Of a DNA stretch of 64,000 bases, positions 26,837 to 35,339 are shown one piece after another. The DNA comes from Vreelandella halophila (GTDB lineage: Bacteria; Pseudomonadota; Gammaproteobacteria; Pseudomonadales; Oleiphilaceae): positions 62,001-126,000 of the forward strand of contig NZ_WMEX01000004.1 of NCBI RefSeq assembly GCF_009856365.1, in the 5' to 3' direction. A program made the translations under genes and the position numbers. Within the stretch, counting starts at the first letter, position 1; each line of letters opens with the position of its first letter. A model generated the notes under the pieces. That model did not search any database. It was not told the origin of the DNA and saw only the letters and a list, made by a program, of their open reading frames with translations.

Positions 26837-27790
26837 TCAGGACTGGTACCGAAGCTCGCGATAGTAACGGAAAATCGTCTCCAGGCGGCGTTCCGGCTCG
26901 AACTGGAAACGCTGGGCGAACTGGCGACCATCAATAATGACAGGATACTTGAAAAAATCCATCAGATAGGGTGGGAAACGTCTCATATTGAGAGCCCGAA
27001 GCAGGGTGCGGGGCAGCATCGGGGGGATGGAGGGAACGGGAATCGGCCGACAGCCGCAGGCCTCCAGTGCATCGCGGTAGTCCACCCAGTCCTGGGGTGC
27101 GACATTGAAGATGCCCGTGTGCGGCTGGCGGTAGGCCGTTTCGATCGCGCGAGCCATGTCCTCGCTGTGGATGAACTGCATCATGGGCGAGAAACCGGCC
27201 ATGACCGGCGCATTGTGCGAGGCCAGGAGATTGCTGATGGTGTTGCGCACACCTGGGCCCACGATGTTGCACGGCCGCAGGATGGTGATGTTGAGATCCG
27301 GGTTCCGCCAGAGATAGATGGTGGCCAGGTTCTCCAGCTCCACGGAATCCACCAGATCCATGCTCAGCCCGGCGCTCTTGAGTGGGTAGGATTCGTCGAT
27401 CAGTGCGGGATTGAACGCATTGGCACCGTAGACATGATAGGTGGACAGGACGATGACCCGGCGTACGCCATAGCGGTCACTGAGCGACAGCAGCCGGTCG
27501 GTGCCCAGCACATTGGCGTTGTAGCGGCTCATCCGGGTCCCCTGGCTGGACATGATGCGACCGAGGTGGACAACGCCGTCAAAGCGGTAGCGCCGGAATA
27601 GATCCTCGAAACCACGTTTCTGGAAGTCCACCCGGTAACTGGCGACGTCGGGGCCGAGCCAGACCTCCTCGCGGAAGTCCACGGCAACGATCCGGTAATC
27701 CGCCCGCAGGCGCTGTATGACCTGCTGGGCCAGGGCACCGCCGGCACCGGTAACCAGCAGGGTGGGCCTGTTCTCCGCTGAACCGCTCAA
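26837..27790 (-). CDS. NAD-dependent epimerase/dehydratase-like SDR lacking the YxxxK pair
   Basis: A 317-aa extended SDR. The Rossmann motif TGAGGALAQQVI is near residue 14, and STYHVYG corresponds to the usual S-T strand. The catalytic Tyr-x3-Lys expected about 25 residues later is missing: the region reads MDLVDSVELEN. The protein may therefore bind NAD(P) without classic epimerase chemistry. Its ATG overlaps the upstream acyltransferase stop by 4 nt, and prsK follows, which suggests a role in envelope or polysaccharide lipid metabolism. The exact function is unknown. Confidence 0.8.
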   Translation of the reverse strand: MSGSAENRPTLLVTGAGGALAQQVIQRLRADYRIVAVDFREEVWLGPDVASYRVDFQKRGFEDLFRRYRFDGVVHLGRIMSSQGTRMSRYNANVLGTDRLLSLSDRYGVRRVIVLSTYHVYGANAFNPALIDESYPLKSAGLSMDLVDSVELENLATIYLWRNPDLNITILRPCNIVGPGVRNTISNLLASHNAPVMAGFSPMMQFIHSEDMARAIETAYRQPHTGIFNVAPQDWVDYRDALEACGCRPIPVPSIPPMLPRTLLRALNMRRFPPYLMDFFKYPVIIDGRQFAQRFQFEPERRLETIFRYYRELRYQS

Positions 27791-28605
27791 AACACCCGCT
27801 CCCGTTCGCTCAGGCCCTGGTCGATCAGATCACTGATGGCACTGCGGACCCTGTCCACATGCCGTGCCATGGTCTCTTCGGTCATTTCCGGGTCCGGCTG
27901 GAAGTGCATGGGTTCGCCGAAGCGCAGCAGCACCCGGCTCGGGAGAACCACAGGTGCGGCGACGGGCACATAGGGGACACCGAGCCAGCGTGCCAGAGGA
28001 CGGACGTTACCGAACGCCGGCATGGTTTCCTCACAGCCCACAACCCCGACAGGAACAACGGTGGCGTTGTGCTCCATCGCCAGACGCATGAAGCCGCTGC
28101 CAAAGCGCTTGAGCTGGTAGCGCTCGCGGTAGGGCTTGCCGGAGCCCCGGATGCCCTCCGGGAAGATGATCACCGCTTCGCCGTTTTCCAGCATGCGGGC
28201 GCAATTGGCAGGGTCACCGAGAACGGCCCCTACCTGGTTCAGCAGGTTGCCCAGCCAGGGCACGGTGGGGAAGAAGCGTTCGATCATGGCGCGGGGCAGG
28301 CGGGGGTTCCTCGCCCGGTTGGCGAGGGTGTACCCGATCATGAGGCCATCCAGGGGCAGCTGGCCGCTGTGGTTGGCCACCAGCAGTACTGGCCCTTCGT
28401 CCGGTACGCACTCTTCACCCCGGCTGTCCACCCGGAACCAGTAATCGTGGATGGGCCGGACCAGTGTCATACCGATCTTGGCGGCGTCCTCCTGAAAGCC
28501 CCAGGGATCATGGCCAAGGCTGCCGGTGACCTTGCGCATGCGATCCACCTGACGGTCGACCGCCTCGGGCACAATCCGTTTCTTCAGATACTGTCTCAGT
28601 TTCAT
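27787..28605 (-). CDS. PlsC-type lysophospholipid acyltransferase family protein
   Basis: A 272-aa membrane-associated acyltransferase with the catalytic block NHSGQLPLD (NHx4D) and the acceptor-binding motif FPEGIRGSGK. It should transfer an acyl chain to a lysophospholipid or other glycerol lipid. I chose ATG 28605 (MKLRQYLKKR) because a longer frame would run across the divergent phasin promoter. It is the first gene of the run acyltransferase-SDR-prsK-prsR-prsT, overlapping the SDR by 4 nt. It is not the housekeeping plsC by context; the substrate is unknown. Confidence 0.85.
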   Translation of the reverse strand: MKLRQYLKKRIVPEAVDRQVDRMRKVTGSLGHDPWGFQEDAAKIGMTLVRPIHDYWFRVDSRGEECVPDEGPVLLVANHSGQLPLDGLMIGYTLANRARNPRLPRAMIERFFPTVPWLGNLLNQVGAVLGDPANCARMLENGEAVIIFPEGIRGSGKPYRERYQLKRFGSGFMRLAMEHNATVVPVGVVGCEETMPAFGNVRPLARWLGVPYVPVAAPVVLPSRVLLRFGEPMHFQPDPEMTEETMARHVDRVRSAISDLIDQGLSERERVF

Positions 28606-28630
28606 GCCGGGCCCCGGGTTCAGGTATAAT
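28601..28630 (+). promoter_or_regulatory. Candidate phasin promoter
   Basis: A consensus TATAAT (28625-28630) lies 38 bp before the phasin ATG. The -35 region (TTCATG, 28601-28606, 18-bp spacer) is a poor match, so an activator may be needed. Confidence 0.5.
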
Positions 28631-28668
28631 GGGATTCTCACAGAAAGCATGCGCCGGAGTCCAAGCCC

Positions 28669-29100
28669 ATGGCGGAAAATAAAGACGAAGACCCCAGCAC
28701 TGAAACCAGCCATGAACAGCAGCAGATGGCCGAGCGGATCAAGGATTCCGCCCGCCAGATCTGGCTGGCGGGGCTGGGAGCCTATACCAAGGCGGAGGAG
28801 GACGCAGGCCGGTTCTTCGAGCGTCTGGTCAAGGAGGGCGAGGACATTGAGGAACGCACCCGTGGGGTCGTCAACCGGCAGGTGAAAGCCGTTGAGGACA
28901 GTGTGGACGGAGTTCGGGAACGCGCTTCCGGTACCTGGAACCGGCTGGAATCCGTGTTTGACGAACGTGTTTCAAAGGCACTGGATCGGCTGGGTATTCC
29001 TGCGCCTGGACGGGTCCGTGACCTGGAGCATCAGGTACAGCACCTGCAGGACGAGGTGGAAAAGCTGCGCAGAGAGCTGGAACAGCAGCGCGGTGACTGA
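28669..29100 (+). CDS. Phasin (PhaI/PhaF N-domain-like), PHA granule-associated
   Basis: A 143-aa, highly charged helical protein. The pattern IKDSARQIWLAGLGAYTKAEEDAGRFFERLVKEGEDIEERTR is the conserved core of the PhaI/PhaF phasin family. The C-terminal third (VRDLEHQVQHLQDEVEKL) is a heptad coiled coil for oligomerisation. Phasins coat polyhydroxyalkanoate granules and can link them to DNA; this one lacks the Lys/Ala-rich DNA-binding tail of PhaF, so it resembles PhaI. No PHA synthase is in the window. A PhaD-like TetR gene is convergent, 6 bp away. Confidence 0.85.
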   Translation: MAENKDEDPSTETSHEQQQMAERIKDSARQIWLAGLGAYTKAEEDAGRFFERLVKEGEDIEERTRGVVNRQVKAVEDSVDGVRERASGTWNRLESVFDERVSKALDRLGIPAPGRVRDLEHQVQHLQDEVEKLRRELEQQRGD

Positions 29101-29106
29101 GCCCGC

Positions 29107-29730
29107 CTAGAGATAGTCCTCGCTCATCGCCTCCAGTGCCTCGCGCTCCTCGGCGCGCAGGTAGGGGGCGACCAGAACCATGACCTGGTAGACACCCCGC
29201 CCCAGATCCACCGAATCCTTCTGGTTCAGGTGTGACAGCATCTCGAAGCTCAGCCAGTAGGTCAGGGTCAGCACGATCTGGTGGCACAGCGCCTCCACTT
29301 CCCGGTCGCTTGCCGAGAGGATGCCCTGTTCACGGAAACTGGCGCAGATACGGCGCGTGGCCTGGTACTTCTGTTTCACAATGCGCTGGAAGCGCGGCTG
29401 CAGGACCGGGTAGCGGGAGAGGACATTGACCAGGTCCTGGTAGAGAAAGCGGTAGCGGGCGATGGTTTCGAACAGCAGATGCAGGAACAGCCACTGGTCG
29501 TCCACCGAGATTTCGACCTCCGGTACCGCAAGCAGCTCCTGGATCTCGTGTTCATAGCGGTCGTAGAGCTCGGTGACGATCTCACTCTTGCTCTTGAAGT
29601 GGTAATACAGGTTGCCCGGGCTGATGTCGATCTCGTCAGCGATCTGCAGCGTGGTCACGTTGGACTCCCCGTCCGCGTTGAACAGCTCAAGGCTGGCGTC
29701 GAGGATCCGATCACGGGTCTTGCGCTTCAT
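29107..29730 (-). CDS. TetR-family regulator, PhaD-like
   Basis: A 207-aa TetR regulator. The N-terminal helix-turn-helix (TTLQIADEIDISPGNLYYHFKSKSEIVTELY, about 25-56) is followed by a helical ligand domain. The HTH and the YRFLYQDLVNVLSRYPVL segment resemble PhaD of Pseudomonas, which controls phasins and PHA genes. The convergent phasin neighbour supports that reading. The effector is probably an acyl-CoA intermediate (inference). Its start lies 27 bp after the exonuclease III stop on the opposite reading order. Confidence 0.8.
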   Translation of the reverse strand: MKRKTRDRILDASLELFNADGESNVTTLQIADEIDISPGNLYYHFKSKSEIVTELYDRYEHEIQELLAVPEVEISVDDQWLFLHLLFETIARYRFLYQDLVNVLSRYPVLQPRFQRIVKQKYQATRRICASFREQGILSASDREVEALCHQIVLTLTYWLSFEMLSHLNQKDSVDLGRGVYQVMVLVAPYLRAEEREALEAMSEDYL

Positions 29731-29756
29731 GCGGCCGCACCATCCCAGTGCTCGGT

Positions 29757-30569
29757 TTACCGGCGAAAGTCAGCCCATACCGGACAGTGGTCGGAGGGCT
29801 TGGTCATACTCCGGATACTGTAGGAAATACCACCGTCTGTCACGCGCTGGGCCAGGGCATCCGTCGCCAGGATCAGGTCGATCCGCAGGCCACGCTTGGG
29901 ATCCCGCTCAAACCCACGGCTGCGGTAGTCAAACCAGCTGAAGTCGTCATCGGTCTCGGGGTAGAGATGGCGGTAGACATCGTTCAGCCCCCAGCTCTTG
30001 ACCTGCTGCAGCCATTCCCGTTCTTCCGGCAGGAAGGAGCACTTGCCTTCGCGCAGCCAGCGCTTGCGGTTGTCCTCACCAATGCCCACATCAAGATCGG
30101 TGGAGGAGATATTGAGATCCCCCATCACCATCAGCGGGTGTTCGGGTGAATACTGCTCCCGCAGCAGGCGCTGGAGATCCTGGTAGAACCGCTCCTTGGC
30201 GGGGAACTTGGTGGGGTGATCCCGGCTTTCCCCCTGTGGGAAATAGCCATTGATGACCGTCACTGTTTCATCCCCCACCGGAATGTCCGCCGTGATCAGC
30301 CGGCGCTGGGCATCGTCGTCGTCCCACGGGTAGCCACGCTGGACACGTACCGGCTCGTTCCGGCTCATCAGCGCCACACCGTAGTGGCCTTTCTGGCCGA
30401 ACCAGTTCACGTGATACCCCAGCTGTTCCACCTCCGCGGCGGGAAACTGGTCATCCGCAACCTTTGTTTCCTGAAGCCCGATCACATCGGGCTGGTAATC
30501 GTTCACGAGCTGCTCGAGCTGGTGCATCCGTGCGCGGATGCCATTCACGTTAAAGGTAACGAAGCGCAT
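29757..30569 (-). CDS. xthA: Exodeoxyribonuclease III (AP endonuclease)
   Basis: A 270-aa exonuclease III that cleaves abasic sites and trims 3' ends in base excision repair. Diagnostic blocks are [20 protein letters not shown] (metal-binding Glu), GDLNIS and the C-terminal RIDLILAT with SDHCPVW (catalytic Asp-His). I chose ATG 30569 so the protein starts at the conserved MRFVTFNVN strand; a longer frame adds 17 non-conserved residues. It stands alone between the TetR gene and the lipid cluster. Confidence 0.95.
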   Translation of the reverse strand: MRFVTFNVNGIRARMHQLEQLVNDYQPDVIGLQETKVADDQFPAAEVEQLGYHVNWFGQKGHYGVALMSRNEPVRVQRGYPWDDDDAQRRLITADIPVGDETVTVINGYFPQGESRDHPTKFPAKERFYQDLQRLLREQYSPEHPLMVMGDLNISSTDLDVGIGEDNRKRWLREGKCSFLPEEREWLQQVKSWGLNDVYRHLYPETDDDFSWFDYRSRGFERDPKRGLRIDLILATDALAQRVTDGGISYSIRSMTKPSDHCPVWADFRR

Positions 30570-30653
30570 GAGGTCCGGGTCTTTCTGCATGTGTGCGAAG
30601 TCGGTGTACAACGGCGCCATACCCTACCACAGCTCGACCACGGGTGCAGGGGC

Positions 30654-31397
30654 TCAGTGGCAGCCGGGCGTGTTTTCATGCTCATAGCGGATGTGCGCCC
30701 TGTGATTGTCCTCGGGATTGCGAAGAATGTTGGTGAGCCCATGGAAATCAGTGAGCTGGCGCTTATCGTTGAAGGCAAGGTGAAGGGGGTCCACGAACCA
30801 GCTGGAGACCCAGCCCGCCACGCTGATGCGGAACACATGCTCCCCATCCAGGGCCTTCATTTGTGCGGGTTCGGCATCGAAAGCGTAGAACTTGCCCCTG
30901 GTGGGAACCAGGAACTGGATGCGGACATCCTCACCGTCCTCGACCAGGGTTTCCCAGTTCTGGCGCACCATAACCTCAAATCCGGCGTCGATCACGCCAT
31001 TATCCGGGGCCTTGATGCGATAGCTGGACTCGTCTCCGCTGCTGGCACGGTAGCGGATCCGCACCCGTCCATTTTCCGGGTTGCGAACCTGCATGCGCTC
31101 ACCGAAGCGCTGATCTTCCAGCGTGAAGCTCGGACGCGAGGGGGTATCACCATAATCCAGGGTTTTCTGGGCGATGATGTCACCCTCCGGGTCGCGGTAG
31201 GTCACTTGGTGTTCACGGGGCGCCCAGAACCCATTACGGCATTCGCCGGTCTGACGGTGCTGCTCGGTATAGACGATTTTCCCGGAATCAAGGGATTCGG
31301 CGCTACCGCTGAAGCGGATTTCCTTCTCCGCCGATGCCGTGATCGTGATCCCGGCCAGCAGCAATCCGGCCAGAAAGCGGTTACCAGCGTTGTTCAT
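30654..31397 (-). CDS. Exported protein of unknown function, end of the lipid cluster
   Basis: A 247-aa protein with a signal peptide (FLAGLLLAGITITASA) and a mature part rich in beta-strand-like stretches, suggesting a periplasmic or outer-membrane beta protein. I do not recognise a catalytic motif. It overlaps the 3' end of the DUF2878 gene by 17 nt and is the last of eight co-directional genes on membrane lipids. It may carry or sense a lipid (inference). I chose ATG 31397; a TTG 18 nt upstream is less likely. Confidence 0.75.
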   Translation of the reverse strand: MNNAGNRFLAGLLLAGITITASAEKEIRFSGSAESLDSGKIVYTEQHRQTGECRNGFWAPREHQVTYRDPEGDIIAQKTLDYGDTPSRPSFTLEDQRFGERMQVRNPENGRVRIRYRASSGDESSYRIKAPDNGVIDAGFEVMVRQNWETLVEDGEDVRIQFLVPTRGKFYAFDAEPAQMKALDGEHVFRISVAGWVSSWFVDPLHLAFNDKRQLTDFHGLTNILRNPEDNHRAHIRYEHENTPGCH

Positions 31398-31917
31398 AGA
31401 GAGGCACTTCCTCAATGGATTCCAGCCACTGGCTGATACGCACCAGCACAGGGTATATCAGCCCCCAGCCAACGCCGATGGCCACGATGCCCCAGAGGCC
31501 GTAACCGATCTCGATGGTGCCGACGCTTTCAGCCGCAGCGTAAGCGAGAGCGCCCGCGAACGGTGGCAGACCAAAGAGTACCAGCCGGTAATGACGCATC
31601 CAGTAGAGGCAGTGGTTCACGGCGGTGGCAAAAACCGCCCAAAGCATGACCAGCCATACCGGAATCATGCCGCTGGCATAGGCGCCTTCGTGGCCGGGGA
31701 AGCTGAGAATGCCGAGGTTCTGGTGGAGAACATCCAATACGCTGCCGAGCACGGTGGCCATGAGGATGAAGCGGAATTCGCGCTGCGGAAAGGCGCTGAT
31801 GAACATCAGGTGAGCAGCGACCACGGCCACGCCGGCGAGAGCCGCCAGCTGGCCGGGATACAGCACGGCCACGAACCACCCGAGCTGGAAGAGGATGAAG
31901 TTCGCGAGACTGCGCAT
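31381..31917 (-). CDS. DUF2878-family integral membrane protein
   Basis: A 178-aa protein with about five membrane helices (e.g. NFILFQLGWFVAVLYP, IPVWLVMLWAVFATAVNHCLYW, YGLWGIVAIGVGWGLIYP). It fits DUF2878, a family that recurs beside CFA-type methyltransferase, DUF1365 and FAD oxidoreductase genes in Vibrio, Shewanella and Pseudomonas. Its biochemical function is unknown. It starts 2 bp after the methyltransferase stop, so it is part of the same transcript. Confidence 0.85.
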   Translation of the reverse strand: MRSLANFILFQLGWFVAVLYPGQLAALAGVAVVAAHLMFISAFPQREFRFILMATVLGSVLDVLHQNLGILSFPGHEGAYASGMIPVWLVMLWAVFATAVNHCLYWMRHYRLVLFGLPPFAGALAYAAAESVGTIEIGYGLWGIVAIGVGWGLIYPVLVRISQWLESIEEVPLYEQRW

Positions 31918-31919
31918 GC

Positions 31920-33200
31920 TCAGGTTCTCCCATCGGTGAGGTCGCCGGCGGCCACGATGCAGGAGCGGCGGTTGTCTGGCTTGCCCATCAGCAGCTGGAT
32001 GTTGCCGATGCGCCGCTCCGCGAATCCAGCCTCGCAATAGGCGAAGTAGTACCGCCACAGGCGGATGAACGCGTCAGAGTACCCGAGGCTGCGGATGGCG
32101 TCACGGTTGGCCTCAAAGCGCTCCCGCCAGCAGGCGAGGGTGCGTGCGTAATGCAGGCCAATGTCCTCTGCATGGCTGAAGACCAGGTCCGAGTGGTCCC
32201 GTACTGCGCCCAGTATGGCGCCCAGCGATGGGATGAAGCTGCCCGGGAAAATGTAGCGCTGGATGAAGTCCACGTTCTTCAGGGCACGCTCGTATCGCTG
32301 CTCAGGGAGTGTGATTGCCTGGATCAGGGCGAGGCCGTCCGGTTTGAGCAGCGCGCTGAGCTGTTCCATGTATTCGCCAAGAAACTGCGGCCCCACCGCC
32401 TCGATCATTTCGATGGAGACGAGTTTATCGTAGGTCCCTTCAAGGTTGCGGTAATCCTCGTAGAGCAGCGTTATGCGGTTATCCAGACCCTGAGCCGCAA
32501 TCTGTTCCCGGGCCCATTCGTACTGCTGGGCGGAGATCGTTGTGGTGGTCACATGGCAGCCATAGTGCTGTGCCGCGTGGAGGGCGAAACCGCCCCAGCC
32601 GGTGCCGATTTCCACCACCTGGTCCCCTGGGCGCAGATCCAGCTTCTGGCAGATCCGGTCCAGCTTGTAGCGGGAGGCCTCTTCCAGAGTACTTTCCGCA
32701 GAGGGGAAGATGGCGGCGGAGTACATCATGGTTGGGTCGAGGAAGCGCTCGAAGAGGTCATTGCCGAGGTCGTAGTGTGCCTCGATGTTCTTGCGCGCGC
32801 CGGTGCGTGTGTTGCGGTTGAGCCAGTGGAGGGAGCGCCGGGCCGGCCGGGTTACCCAGGAGACCCGGTCCTCGAACCCGTTCATGCGGTCGTTGTTACG
32901 GGCAAAGAAGCGCAGAAGACCCGTCAGGTCGGGGGAGTCCCAATCTCCGGCCACATAGGCCTCGGCGGCGCCGATGCTGCCACCGGAGACCATGTCCCGC
33001 CAGGCGGAGGCGTCGTGTACGGTCAACTGCACCGGATGGTGTAGACCGTCGTCGCTGCCGAACCAGCTCTCACGGTCGCCTTCAACCACGCGCAGCTGAC
33101 CCTGTTCGAGATTGCGCAGCGTTGCCGTAACCAGGACGCGAGCCCAGTGATCGACGGGCGCCAGTGATGAGCGCGGTGCTGTTATTTTCAGGTTTTCCAT
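31920..33200 (-). CDS. cfa: Cyclopropane-fatty-acyl-phospholipid synthase family methyltransferase
   Basis: A 426-aa SAM-dependent enzyme that methylates or methylenates double bonds of membrane phospholipid acyl chains. It has the SAM motif VVEIGTGWGGFALHAA, the SIEMIEAVG block and the C-terminal YCEAGFAERRIGNIQLL with the conserved Cys. Context (desaturase, DUF1365, FAD oxidoreductase) fits the CfaA/UfaM-like branch of photo-oxidative stress clusters rather than stationary-phase Cfa. I chose ATG 33200; it overlaps DUF1365 by 13 nt. Cyclopropane, methyl-branched or furan products cannot be told apart from sequence. Confidence 0.88.
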   Translation of the reverse strand: MENLKITAPRSSLAPVDHWARVLVTATLRNLEQGQLRVVEGDRESWFGSDDGLHHPVQLTVHDASAWRDMVSGGSIGAAEAYVAGDWDSPDLTGLLRFFARNNDRMNGFEDRVSWVTRPARRSLHWLNRNTRTGARKNIEAHYDLGNDLFERFLDPTMMYSAAIFPSAESTLEEASRYKLDRICQKLDLRPGDQVVEIGTGWGGFALHAAQHYGCHVTTTTISAQQYEWAREQIAAQGLDNRITLLYEDYRNLEGTYDKLVSIEMIEAVGPQFLGEYMEQLSALLKPDGLALIQAITLPEQRYERALKNVDFIQRYIFPGSFIPSLGAILGAVRDHSDLVFSHAEDIGLHYARTLACWRERFEANRDAIRSLGYSDAFIRLWRYYFAYCEAGFAERRIGNIQLLMGKPDNRRSCIVAAGDLTDGRT

Positions 33201-34069
33201 GATGTTACCGTTCCAAACTGATCCGATGATGCATTGGCTGGCACGCCCAGTGCCGGTTCCAGATTGCTGGCGGAGGCACCCTCCCACTGGGGGTGATCGT
33301 GGAAGACCGCCCCCTTACGCCAGAGCCGGAGGGCGTTGAGGTGAATGCCAAGGCTGGCTTTCAGGGTCTCCGCCGGGAAGCGCCGCAGCGCACGTCCCGC
33401 CACTTCCGGGGTGAGGGGCTGACGGTCGGTGGCCAGTGTGGCATCGAAGACCCGGCCCTCATGGCCACGTACCGTCATGTGCACACGCAGCGCTTCGGGA
33501 TGGAACCCGAACAGCCATTCGTAATCCTGTTCCATGGGGTTGAAGGGTGAGACATGGAACTGCTTGGCGAAACGGTAGCGACGGCTCTGCCACCCGTTAC
33601 CTGTTTCCGTGATACTGCCGCCCGAAAGCACGTAGCTGTGGCGTTGCTCCCAGGGCGTATTGGTGATCTGGGCCAGTATGGCCTCGGGCACCGGGTTCCT
33701 CTGGGCGTCCGCGTCCCGGGCGTAGCAGAAGTAGAAGCTCACCGGATTGAAGATCCAGCCCCAGTAACGCGGATGGGTGATGAGCTCGATCGGCCCGGTG
33801 GGGCGGTTGCCGGTGGCAATCTCAACATGACGGCGTACGGCCCCGTCCAGTGATCCGTTACCGGGCTGGAAATAGTCGCGGCGCCGGAACCAGACCCGGT
33901 TCGGGCGCCTTGTTGAAATGCCGGGGTTAAGACCCTCCAGCCTGTCCCATTCGTCCAGGCGCACGGCGTACATCCCCATGGGATACTCAAAGTCATGCCT
34001 TACCGGCATCATTCGCCGGTGGCGGATGCTGCCTTCGAGAAATCCGCTCTTGAGAGGCTCAGCACTCAT
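33188..34069 (-). CDS. DUF1365-family protein
   Basis: A 293-aa protein that fits DUF1365 throughout (MPVRHDFEYPMGMYAVRLDEWD, HPRYWGWIFNPVSFYFCYARD, KQFHVSPFNPMEQDYEWLF). The family is conserved between an FAD-dependent oxidoreductase and a CFA-type methyltransferase in many Proteobacteria and probably acts on the same lipid. The reaction is not known. It overlaps the FAD oxidoreductase gene by 4 nt (ATGA) and cfa by 13 nt. Confidence 0.9.
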   Translation of the reverse strand: MSAEPLKSGFLEGSIRHRRMMPVRHDFEYPMGMYAVRLDEWDRLEGLNPGISTRRPNRVWFRRRDYFQPGNGSLDGAVRRHVEIATGNRPTGPIELITHPRYWGWIFNPVSFYFCYARDADAQRNPVPEAILAQITNTPWEQRHSYVLSGGSITETGNGWQSRRYRFAKQFHVSPFNPMEQDYEWLFGFHPEALRVHMTVRGHEGRVFDATLATDRQPLTPEVAGRALRRFPAETLKASLGIHLNALRLWRKGAVFHDHPQWEGASASNLEPALGVPANASSDQFGTVTSWKT

Positions 34070-35331
34070 TCCAGTGTTTCTCCCAGTGCTTCACAAACGC
34101 GCAGGGCGCTGCGCACGCCATCCTCGTGGAACCCGTTGAACCAATAGGCACCACAATAATGAGTACGATGGTGGCCCCCGATCCGTTCATAGCGGCTTTG
34201 GGCATTGATGCCCTCCAGGGTGAAGCGCGGGTGCGAATAGCTGAACCGCTTGATGATGCGGGAGGGGTCAATGGCATGCGTGCGGTTCAGCGTCACGCAG
34301 AAAGTCTCTGGGGCGTCGCGGAAATTCTGCAGGATGTTCATGTTGTAGGTGACGGAAACCGGCTCATCCGCCGACTCTGGCAGATGGTAGTTCCAGGCGG
34401 CCCAGGCACGGCGGCTGCGGGGCAGTACCGAGGGGTCTGTATGCAGGACCACGTCATTGGGCTGGTAGGGCAGTGCGCCCAGGATGGTGTTTTCCGCTTC
34501 CGTGGCGTCCGACAGCATAGCCAGTGCCTGATCGGCATGGCTGGCGATAATGACCTGGTCAAAACGTTCATTGCCGCGCCTCGAGGTCAGTGTGACCCCT
34601 TCCGCGTCCCGGGTGACGGTATTAACCGGCGTATTGGTGTAAACTCGTTGCCCCAGGGGCGCGGTCATCGCCGGGATATAGGCCTCGGAGCCGCCCTGGA
34701 TGACCCGCCATTCAGGCCTGTCGGAGACGGACAGCATGCCGTGGTTGTTAAAGAACCGCAGGAAGAAACGCACCGGGAAACGGTCCATATCGCTCTCCGA
34801 AGCGGACCAGATCGCGGCTCCCATGGGAATGATGTAATGCTGCCGGAAATACCGCGAAAACCCATGGCGCTGCAGGTAATGACCCAGTGTTTCCGTCTCT
34901 GCGATCCGGTCGTTGGCCAGGTCGTCCCGGGTAAGACGGTTGAAGCGCAGGATTTCGCCGACCATTCCCAGGAACCATGGATTGACCAGATTGCGGCGCT
35001 GGGCAAACAGCGCGTTCAGGCTGGTGCCGTTGTACTCGAGACCCGTGGCGCCTCCGTGCACGCTGAAGCTCATGGTCGAGGTTTCCGAGGCAATGCCCAG
35101 CTGATCCATGATCCGGATGAACCCCGGGTAAGTCCAGTCGTTGTAGACGATGAAGCCGGTATTCACCGGCCAGCTCCGGCCGTCGGCCTCAACGTGTTCG
35201 GTGTTGGTGTGGCCACCCAGTTGATGCTCGGCCTCGTAGAGATGAACCTCGTGCCGGCGGCTCAACAGCCAGGCGCAGACAAGTCCCGAGATGCCACTGC
35301 CGATGACGGCAATTCGCTGTGGTTCAGTCAT
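34066..35331 (-). CDS. FAD-dependent amine-oxidase-like oxidoreductase of the lipid cluster
   Basis: A 421-aa flavoprotein with an N-terminal dinucleotide site IAVIGSGISGLVCAWLL and the glycine-rich AEHQLGGHTNT. It has the amine oxidase/protoporphyrinogen oxidase fold and a C-terminal HYCGAYWFNGFHEDGVRSAL FAD-closing motif. Homologues sit beside DUF1365 and CFA genes and are thought to desaturate or oxidise modified fatty acyl chains; that is inference from the cluster. Eight bp separate it from the SDR gene upstream. Confidence 0.88.
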   Translation of the reverse strand: MTEPQRIAVIGSGISGLVCAWLLSRRHEVHLYEAEHQLGGHTNTEHVEADGRSWPVNTGFIVYNDWTYPGFIRIMDQLGIASETSTMSFSVHGGATGLEYNGTSLNALFAQRRNLVNPWFLGMVGEILRFNRLTRDDLANDRIAETETLGHYLQRHGFSRYFRQHYIIPMGAAIWSASESDMDRFPVRFFLRFFNNHGMLSVSDRPEWRVIQGGSEAYIPAMTAPLGQRVYTNTPVNTVTRDAEGVTLTSRRGNERFDQVIIASHADQALAMLSDATEAENTILGALPYQPNDVVLHTDPSVLPRSRRAWAAWNYHLPESADEPVSVTYNMNILQNFRDAPETFCVTLNRTHAIDPSRIIKRFSYSHPRFTLEGINAQSRYERIGGHHRTHYCGAYWFNGFHEDGVRSALRVCEALGETLE

Positions 35332-35339
35332 GGAAGTGA

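Noticed and set aside
20559-28605. PEP-CTERM structural genes or exosortase near prsKRT
   Set aside because: No protein in the window ends with a Val-Pro-x-Pro, hydrophobic helix and Arg-rich tail, and no exosortase-like multi-pass protein with its Cys/Arg/His set was seen.
31381-32058. Longer 225-aa version of the DUF2878 protein
   Set aside because: The extra N-terminal 47 residues lie inside the methyltransferase gene and are Arg/His-rich shadow sequence; the family start MRSLANFILFQ fits ATG 31917.
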